Shown piece by piece: positions 6,948 to 11,379 of a stretch of DNA of 11,379 nucleotides. Both the position numbers and the translations under genes were made by a program. Positions within the stretch are counted from its first letter, which is position 1; each line of letters opens with the position of its first letter. Source of the stretch: an uncultured Bacteroidota bacterium (GTDB taxonomy: Bacteria; Bacteroidota; Bacteroidia; Chitinophagales; Chitinophagaceae); NCBI GenBank assembly GCA_903905685.1, contig CAIVHI010000147.1:1-11379 (forward strand), read 5' to 3'. The notes below the pieces were generated by a model. That model ran no database searches and was not told the DNA's origin. It saw nothing but the letters and a program-made list of their open reading frames with translations.

Positions 6948-6991
6948 ATTGGGCAAATGCTGCCCATCTTTGGTGTTCGATTCGGCACGCG

Positions 6992-7648
6992 CTAAAAAAT
7001 GTACATCAGCCTCAAGCCGACTACATTGTTTTGTTGCCCATCGAAGCTGTACCCAATCGGAATGCGATTGCCGTCTCGGATGGGTGCGGGCGAGAACCCC
7101 CAACGCGCGTTGAAATAGTAGTGCCTGTAGAGGTGGTAGGTGGCACCAAAAATCACTTCGATGTCGGTTTTGTTGAAATAATTGTAAACGGGGTCTATAA
7201 TGACCGGCTGGTCGAGCGAGATGCTCTCGTAGGAGCTGAACAGGCGGGAGTAGGAAGCCCCAAATTCGTAGTCGAATTTGCCTTGGGTGTAATGCAGCAT
7301 CAGCGGCACTTCTATGTAGTTGAGCCTCAAATAATATTCTTCAAAGTAGGCACCCACGGCATACGAAGTGGCTTGGTTCACTTCGTGGTCACCCTTCTGC
7401 GAATACAGCAATTCCATTGATGCCGAAAATTTCAGGGTAAAATGGACTGTCACGATTCCACCCACGTTCAAGCCCACTTTATGGTAATGCGTAAAATCGT
7501 CTACGTCGTCTACCTTGGAAATATTCGCACCCATCACCACTCCACCGGTGAATACTTTGGGCTCGGCTACAAAATAATTGTCTTGAGCCCGGCAATGCGG
7601 TGCCGCAGCAATGAAGGTAACCCAACAGCCCAATGCGATTTTCTTCAT
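6992..7648 (-). CDS. PorT-like outer-membrane beta-barrel protein
   Basis: This is a 218-residue predicted outer-membrane protein. Residues 1-21 form a signal peptide (MKK, a hydrophobic stretch, cleavage probably after CRA before QDNYF). The cysteine at 19 is followed by R and does not make a lipobox. The mature part is rich in alternating aromatic and polar strands with short turns: GGIVTVHFTLKFSASMELLY, LRLNYIEVPLMLHY, YEFGASYSRLF, HYYFNARWGFSPAP. It ends in a terminal phenylalanine (GLRLMYIF), typical of barrel insertion by BAM. The NYIEVPLML segment is characteristic of the porin/PorT-like OMP_b-brl_2 group in Bacteroidetes. Its cargo or role is unknown. The ATG overlaps the stop of the upstream YjbR gene (ATGA), indicating translational coupling. 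Confidence 0.85.
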   Translation of the reverse strand: MKKIALGCWVTFIAAAPHCRAQDNYFVAEPKVFTGGVVMGANISKVDDVDDFTHYHKVGLNVGGIVTVHFTLKFSASMELLYSQKGDHEVNQATSYAVGAYFEEYYLRLNYIEVPLMLHYTQGKFDYEFGASYSRLFSSYESISLDQPVIIDPVYNYFNKTDIEVIFGATYHLYRHYYFNARWGFSPAPIRDGNRIPIGYSFDGQQNNVVGLRLMYIF

Positions 7649-7977
7649 TTCTTTTTCTTTTTTCCCACCAAGCCGTGGGAGCGCACTATCTGCTGAGAAA
7701 TAAACGACCTTGTCAGCCTGCCTTCACAAATCAAGGTGTTCCAATGGGCTTTATTCATGTGGTAACCCGGCAGCACATGGTCCGGATACTCCCCCCGCAA
7801 TTCCAAGGCCACATCGGGTTCACACTTCACGTTGATTTGCAGGGGAATATTGGTGAGTCCCATCAATAGGAACATTCTCCCGGCTGTTTTATAAACCGCT
7901 GTTTCTTCGCCAAACGGGAAACACTCCTCCACGTCGGGCATTGCTAGTACATAATCCCTGATTTCTTCAACGTTCAT
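7645..7977 (-). CDS. MmcQ/YjbR family protein
   Basis: This is a 110-residue cytosolic protein of the MmcQ/YjbR family, which has a small CyaY-like double-wing fold proposed to bind DNA but no settled function. Family marks are CFPFGEETAVYKTAGRMF near residues 19-36, IPLQINVKCEPDVALELR near 44, and PGYHMNKAHWNT near 70. The C-terminus is a run of lysines (GKKKKK) encoded by an A-rich tract just before the porin start. I chose the ATG at 7977: the frame stays open back to 8133, but those 52 codons match nothing, start with TTG against the preceding gene's stop, and would be foreign to a normally about 110-120-residue family. Confidence 0.9.
   Translation of the reverse strand: MNVEEIRDYVLAMPDVEECFPFGEETAVYKTAGRMFLLMGLTNIPLQINVKCEPDVALELRGEYPDHVLPGYHMNKAHWNTLICEGRLTRSFISQQIVRSHGLVGKKKKK
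7657..7663 (-). other. Slippery heptamer A_AAA_AAG near the YjbR/porin overlap
   Basis: On the minus strand the yjbR codons GGA AAA AAG place AAAAAAG in the exact phase of a classical -1 slippage heptamer. The -1 frame is the frame of the porin ATG a few codons downstream (7648). An A-rich stretch before a start codon may equally serve as a Bacteroidetes translation enhancer, so frameshifting is only a possibility. Confidence 0.3.
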
Positions 7978-8066
7978 AACAATAATTAAAGTTTTCTTCG
8001 GCGGCAGGCTGTAGAGGGGCAACCTTACACCTACAAGGTGTCTGAATATCTGATAGGCCACTCTTC

Positions 8067-8074
8067 CAAAAGTA
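8067..8074 (-). promoter_or_regulatory. Putative -7 promoter element for yjbR and the porin
   Basis: On the minus strand TACTTTTG (8074 to 8067) matches TAnnTTTG exactly. It lies in the 152-base gap after the FAD dehydrogenase and would give a leader of about 80 bases before the ATG at 7977. No good -33 element is visible. Confidence 0.35.
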
Positions 8075-8129
8075 CTGAAAAACTCATCGTTGGGAATAAA
8101 TGCTGTACAGTTGGCGAATTCGGGGTGAT

Positions 8130-9692
8130 TCAACTACCGCCCAGAAATCGAGCCACAGCAGCCGCACATCGCTCCCCATCTATGGCTGCCGATACAATGC
8201 CTCCGGCATAACCAGCACCTTCGCCACAGGGAAAAAGTCCGGCAACATCGCTATGCTGCAACGTATCGGCATCTCTCGGAATCCTAACCGGACTACTCGT
8301 GCGCGACTCCACACCCACCAAAACCGCCTCTGCCGTAAAGTAGCCCTTCATTTTCTTCCCAAACGTGATCAACCCCTGCCGTAGCGCTTGTACTACCTCG
8401 CTCGGCAAAACGTCTCGCAGGTCGGCACTGGTGAGCCCGGGATGATAGGAACATGGCGGTAAAGTTGCTGAGGTTTTACCGTCAACGAAGTCGGTCATGC
8501 GTTGGGCCGGTGCCCTCAAAGGGCCACCACCCACCTCCCAAGCCCTGTGCTCCACCATAGCCTGGTACCGGCGTGCGGCCAATGGGCCCTTGAAACCGTA
8601 TTGGGCAAAATCGGCTTCATCAACGGCAACCACGGTGCCAGAATTGGCAAACGGGTTGTTGCGGCGCGATGGCGACCACCCATTTACCACTACTTCATTT
8701 ATGGCCGTAGCAGCCGGTGCAATGATGCCACCGGGACACATGCAAAACGAGAATACCCCCCTACCTTGTTCTTGGCTCACTAAGGAATAGCTTGCAGGAG
8801 GCAAAAATGGGTCGCGCACCTCGGTGTGGTATTGGGCCGAATCTACCAACGCTTGCGGATGCTCGATGCGCACACCCAGTGCAAACGGCTTGGCAGTAAT
8901 GGCTATGCCCTTGTCGTTCAGCAACCTGAAAATATCGGATGCCGAATGGCCGGTAGCCAGAATGGTGGCACTGCACTTTATGACGCTGCCATGCTCCACC
9001 CTTACACCCGTCACCGCACCGCCATCTACAATCAGGTCGGTAAGCTTCGTGCCAAACAACACGTCTCCGCCACAAGCCCTTATCTGCGCGGTGATGCGGG
9101 AGATGATGTCGGGAAGTTTGTTGGTGCCGATGTGGGGGTGTGCTTCATACAGCACGGTTTCATCTGCCCCATATAAATGGAAAATCTCAAGAATGCGAGC
9201 AATGTCGCCCCGCTTGGTGGAGCGGGTGTAGAGCTTGCCGTCGCTATAGGTACCTGCCCCGCCTTCGCCAAAACAGTAGTTGGACTCCTGGTCAATTATG
9301 CCGTCGCGGTTGAGGCGTGCCAAGTCGCGCCGGCGGCTGCGCACGTCTTTGCCGCGCTCCAAAACAATGGGCCGCAATCCCAGTTCAATCAGGCGCAAGG
9401 CCGCAAACAGGCCTGCCGGACCTGAACCCACCACTACCACGGGGGGCTTGGCCGCAACTTGTTGCAATTGCAGTTCGAATTGGTTCGCTTGGGGAGCCTC
9501 GCCCTCGAAATAAACATCGACCGAGAACAAAACCTTGGCATTGCGCGAGCGTGCGTCGATGGACTTGCGACGAATGCGCACCGACGCGATTCTGCCCATA
9601 TCAACCCGACATTCTTTCGCCACCAGCCGCCTTACCTGCTGCATATCGGCAGCTACGGCGGGCGGAAGCGTCAAGACTAGGGATTTGGGCAT
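8130..9692 (-). CDS. COG2509-type FAD-dependent dehydrogenase (NAD(P)/FAD oxidoreductase)
   Basis: This is a 520-residue flavoprotein, about the normal length of the COG2509 group. An N-terminal domain (1-80) with VRRLVAKECRVD and IRRKSIDAR precedes the FAD Rossmann fold: VVVVGSGPAGLFAALRL with GxGPAG at 89-94 and E112 for the adenosine ribose. NYCFGEGGAGTYSDGKLYTR at 138-157 is the family hallmark. ATGHSASDIF, FALGVRIEHPQ and FSFCMCPGG follow, and the C-terminal FAD loop is GLFPCGEGAGYAGGIVSAA. The physiological substrate is not established for the family, and the protein is probably cytosolic. The start is the ATG at 9692. A longer frame reaches 9770 but would overlap gmk with no matching residues. 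It lies 58 bases after gmk and probably shares its transcript, though a possible -7 element sits in the gap. Confidence 0.93.
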   Translation of the reverse strand: MPKSLVLTLPPAVAADMQQVRRLVAKECRVDMGRIASVRIRRKSIDARSRNAKVLFSVDVYFEGEAPQANQFELQLQQVAAKPPVVVVGSGPAGLFAALRLIELGLRPIVLERGKDVRSRRRDLARLNRDGIIDQESNYCFGEGGAGTYSDGKLYTRSTKRGDIARILEIFHLYGADETVLYEAHPHIGTNKLPDIISRITAQIRACGGDVLFGTKLTDLIVDGGAVTGVRVEHGSVIKCSATILATGHSASDIFRLLNDKGIAITAKPFALGVRIEHPQALVDSAQYHTEVRDPFLPPASYSLVSQEQGRGVFSFCMCPGGIIAPAATAINEVVVNGWSPSRRNNPFANSGTVVAVDEADFAQYGFKGPLAARRYQAMVEHRAWEVGGGPLRAPAQRMTDFVDGKTSATLPPCSYHPGLTSADLRDVLPSEVVQALRQGLITFGKKMKGYFTAEAVLVGVESRTSSPVRIPRDADTLQHSDVAGLFPCGEGAGYAGGIVSAAIDGERCAAAVARFLGGS

Positions 9693-9719
9693 GTTCGGAC
9701 AGGATAATGAATGGAAGTT

Positions 9720-9727
9720 CGAAATTA
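9720..9727 (-). promoter_or_regulatory. Possible -7 element before the FAD dehydrogenase gene
   Basis: On the minus strand TAATTTCG is one base off the TAnnTTTG consensus, 27 bases before the ATG at 9692. A TTG at 9754-9752 lies 24 bases upstream, just beyond usual spacing. It would allow the dehydrogenase to be expressed apart from gmk. Confidence 0.28.
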
Positions 9728-9750
9728 CGGGTAAAAACGCGACGAGGTTG

Positions 9751-10329
9751 TCAATTGGCGTTGCGCCCAATACAGCCGGTCACAACGTCCAGCAATTCGG
9801 CGGTGGCAGTATCCAGATTGTCGTTCACTACTATGCGGTCAAACTGGGGTGCAAACGTAATCTCATAGGCGGCCTTGGCCACACGCTCCTCCAAACTGTC
9901 AGCGTTTTCCGTGCCTCGGGCGGTGAGGCGTCGGCGTAATTCTTCAACCGATGGCGCCTCAATGAAGATCGTTGTGGTGATGTCGGGGAATCGGTTTTTT
10001 ATGGCCAATGCCCCTTTCACGTCTATATCCACCAGCGGCGTTTTGCCCATTTGCCAAATGCGTTGCAATTCCGTCTTCAAGGTGCCATAATACTTGCCGG
10101 GATATACCATCTCCCACTCCACAAAAGCATCTTCGGCAATGAGCGTATCGAATTCCTCCGGCGTAAAGAAGTAGTAATCCTTGGAATGGGTCTCATTTTC
10201 CCTCGGTTTCCGTGTGCAGGCGGATATGGAAAACTCCAAATTGCGGCAAGCCGCGAGGATCCGCTTCACCAAAGTGGTTTTCCCAGAGCCCGATGGAGCC
10301 GTTATTACGATGATTTTACCAGTCAACAC
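9751..10329 (-). CDS. gmk: Guanylate kinase (EC 2.7.4.8)
   Basis: It phosphorylates GMP to GDP with ATP in purine nucleotide synthesis, in the cytosol. It has 192 residues. The P-loop APSGSGKT is at 11-18. The GMP-binding block reads SISACTRKPRENE and then DYYFFTPEEF. VDIDVKGALAIK is the nucleotide-binding strand, and RRRLTARGTE is the lid region. No ATG lies near the start of the conserved sequence. The first usable codons are GTG (10329-10327) or TTG (10326-10324), directly before TGKIIVIT, so a non-ATG start is needed. The frame continues upstream to 10428, but those 33 codons are hydrophobic and unlike the family. It is divergent from mtgA and followed by the FAD dehydrogenase on the same strand. 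Confidence 0.95.
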   Translation of the reverse strand: MLTGKIIVITAPSGSGKTTLVKRILAACRNLEFSISACTRKPRENETHSKDYYFFTPEEFDTLIAEDAFVEWEMVYPGKYYGTLKTELQRIWQMGKTPLVDIDVKGALAIKNRFPDITTTIFIEAPSVEELRRRLTARGTENADSLEERVAKAAYEITFAPQFDRIVVNDNLDTATAELLDVVTGCIGRNAN

Positions 10330-10485
10330 AAACAAAATTTCGTGCGAATAAAAGAAAATATTTTGGGTTACGGCCGAAAACCAACCAAACAGGAGCGAAA
10401 TTGTTGCGAATGGGGACGTGAAATCCATTTTATGGGTTCATTTTCAAGTGGTTCTCGCCGGTAGTAATTATTTTTACCCTCACAC
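10330..10485. promoter_or_regulatory. mtgA: Divergent promoter region between gmk and mtgA
   Basis: These 156 bases separate the two divergent starts. Toward mtgA, TATTTTTA at 10469-10476 is one base off TAnnTTTG and ten bases before the ATG. Toward gmk, the AT-rich stretch from about 10330 to 10370 has only imperfect matches, such as AAATTTTG next to the start. No operator or riboswitch structure stands out. Confidence 0.35.
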
Positions 10486-11217
10486 ATGGAAGAATCCCCA
10501 AAAAAGAAAAGGCGAACAGGCAAGCGCATTTTGCGGGCTGTATTCCTTGCGATAGGCATACTCCTTGGCGCGTCCCTTTTTTTCGTCCTTGTAGGCAAAT
10601 GGATTTATCCCCCGCTCACCATGACCCAAGTGGGCAATATGATGGATGGTTATGGGCTACATAAAACCTACGTGCCCTGGAAGGACATCTCCCGAAACGT
10701 TAAACTCGCAGCCCTTGCCAGCGAAGACCAACTGTTTCCCGAGCACGGCGGTTTTGACTGGCATTCCATTGATAAGAGCCTGAATGGACCCAAGAAAAAG
10801 AAGCGGGTGCGCGGTGGCGGCGCCAGCACCATAAGTCAACAAACGGCCAAGAATGCGTTTCTATGGCAGGGCACGGGCATGACGCGATACATTAGGAAGG
10901 TGCCTGAGTTTTATTTCACACAGCTGATAGAATGGGTGTGGGGTAAGCAGCGCATCTTGGAAGTGTACCTCAACATCATCGAAATGGGCCCCGGCATTTT
11001 TGGCGTGGAGGCCGCCTCCGAAACCTACTTCCACAAGCATGCGCGAGATTTGACGAGAGCCGAAGCAGCACAAATCATTGCTTCTCTGCCTAATCCCAAG
11101 AAATTTACCGTCAAGCCCATGAGTCACCGGGTGAGCTGGAGGTATCCGCAAATCATGGTTCAGATGGATAATCTGGATGGTGATGAAGATGTGGATGCCC
11201 TCATCAAAACGCCTTAG
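10486..11217 (+). CDS. mtgA: Monofunctional peptidoglycan glycosyltransferase MtgA (GT51)
   Basis: It polymerises lipid II into glycan strands on the outer face of the inner membrane, with no transpeptidase domain. It has 243 residues, the size of monofunctional enzymes. A basic cytoplasmic start (KKKRRTGKR) precedes one membrane segment at about 17-38, and then the GT51 domain. The GT51 motifs appear in order: SEDQLFPEHGGFDW with catalytic E80, RGGGASTISQQTAKNAFLW (109-127), RKVPEFYFTQLIE with second glutamate E141, KQRILEVYLNIIEMGPGIFG, and SLPNPKKF (200-207). All key residues are present. The C-terminal acidic tail (DGDEDVDALI) is not conserved. The start ATG at 10486 follows an imperfect -7 element. 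Downstream is a repeat cluster and no further gene before the window ends. Confidence 0.96.
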   Translation: MEESPKKKRRTGKRILRAVFLAIGILLGASLFFVLVGKWIYPPLTMTQVGNMMDGYGLHKTYVPWKDISRNVKLAALASEDQLFPEHGGFDWHSIDKSLNGPKKKKRVRGGGASTISQQTAKNAFLWQGTGMTRYIRKVPEFYFTQLIEWVWGKQRILEVYLNIIEMGPGIFGVEAASETYFHKHARDLTRAEAAQIIASLPNPKKFTVKPMSHRVSWRYPQIMVQMDNLDGDEDVDALIKTP

Positions 11218-11228
11218 GCGCATGACGG

Positions 11229-11308
11229 GTCCATGTGGCGACGCCCATTATATGATCCATGGGGCGGTGACCGGGACGTGTCCATGGGGCGATGCCCCAT
11301 GCTAGGAC
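11229..11308 (+). repeat. Three degenerate tandem copies of a 25-26-base repeat
   Basis: TCCATG recurs at 11230, 11256 and 11281. Copy 1 aligns with copy 3 over their whole length with a few changes (TCCATGtGGCGAcGCCC against TCCATGgGGCGAtGCCC); copy 2 diverges after GGGGCG. Copy 3 contains a perfect hairpin, CATGGGGC-GAT-GCCCCATG (11283-11301). The stretch begins about ten bases after the mtgA stop. Confidence 0.65.
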
Positions 11309-11312
11309 ATTG

Positions 11313-11366
11313 TGCCCTTTCAGGGCGTTACCCCCTATTCCAATTTTGGACCGCCCTGAAAGGGCA
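11313..11366. repeat. REP-like inverted pair of palindromes
   Basis: TGCCCTTTCAGGGCG (11313-11327) and CGCCCTGAAAGGGCA (11352-11366) are perfect 15-base inverted copies around a 24-base spacer. Each arm is itself a hairpin (GCCCT-TTC-AGGGC). Two head-to-head palindromes make the layout of a REP/REPIN element, which in other bacteria is spread by RAYT transposases; that link is inference. It may also stop transcription from mtgA or from a gene beyond the window. Confidence 0.68.
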
Positions 11367-11379
11367 AAATACAATAGCT

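Larger units (their letters stand above)
6373..6991. other. Gene-free region rich in short palindromes
   Basis: I recognise no gene on either strand in these roughly 620 bases. It separates the 3' ends of the converging DUF423 gene and the beta-barrel gene. Besides the two dispersed-repeat copies listed separately, it has AGGGC-G-GCCCT at 6784-6794, TTACGA-CCA-TCGTAA at 6839-6853, the palindrome CCTTCCCGGGAAGG at 6906-6919, and GGGCA-AATGC-TGCCC at 6951-6965. Open frames such as a plus-strand one at 6373-6597 have no family resemblance that I can see. Some of the hairpins may end transcription from one or both sides, but none carries a clear T-run. Confidence 0.6.

Noticed and set aside
7978..8133. 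N-terminal extension of the YjbR frame
   Set aside because: The 52 extra codons begin with TTG at the stop of the preceding gene, match no family and contain the promoter-like TACTTTTG. Normal family length is reached from the ATG at 7977.
9317..9868. Plus-strand open frame of 183 codons
   Set aside because: It runs antisense across the FAD dehydrogenase and the gmk end, is rich in Pro/Arg/Ala and has no recognisable domain.
10051..10464. Plus-strand open frame of 137 codons
   Set aside because: It is antisense to gmk and the divergent promoter region, with no family resemblance.
1..11379. A new multi-gene defence or biosynthetic system
   Set aside because: All intact genes belong to well-known core families. 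The only defence-related gene (Abi_2) is truncated, and the only recombinase is a fragment.

Overview
The window reads as chromosomal DNA of a Bacteroidetes (Bacteroidota) bacterium with moderate GC. I base this on three things: the protein types (a Bacteroidetes-style cation diffusion facilitator, a PorT-like beta-barrel protein, an MtgA-type transglycosylase with GGASTISQQTAKN), promoter-like TAnnTTTG -7 elements, and the general lack of Shine-Dalgarno sequences. I do not name a genus.

Layout. Positions 1-400 hold mobile-element debris: the truncated front of an Abi_2-type abortive-infection gene (plus strand) runs directly into an antisense fragment of a Bacteroidetes tyrosine recombinase (minus strand). 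After about 200 bases without a gene comes kynureninase (610-1884), closed by a strong intrinsic terminator (1923-1958). A -7 element follows at once, and then a tight plus-strand cluster runs from 1991 to 6372: CDF metal transporter, YdfG-type SDR dehydrogenase, 4HBT thioesterase, CinA, shikimate kinase and a DUF423 membrane protein. Gaps are 34 bases or less and two of the junctions overlap, so this looks like one operon of housekeeping genes. Positions 6373-6991 carry no recognisable gene but many short palindromes, including two copies of one dispersed repeat.

From 10329 down to 6992 four genes run on the minus strand: guanylate kinase, a COG2509-type FAD-dependent dehydrogenase, a MmcQ/YjbR protein and a PorT-like outer-membrane beta-barrel protein. 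The last two overlap by ATGA. Divergent from gmk is mtgA (10486-11217). The window ends in a cluster of REP-like palindromes and degenerate tandem repeats (11229-11366).

Most genes are ordinary core functions: tryptophan/kynurenine catabolism, aromatic amino acid synthesis, nucleotide metabolism, peptidoglycan polymerisation and metal export. I do not see a new multi-gene system. The most interesting items are the chimeric Abi/integrase scar at the left edge, the unusual predicted metal site and cysteine tail of the CDF transporter, the two clusters of intergenic palindromes, and an in-phase slippery heptamer at the YjbR/porin overlap.
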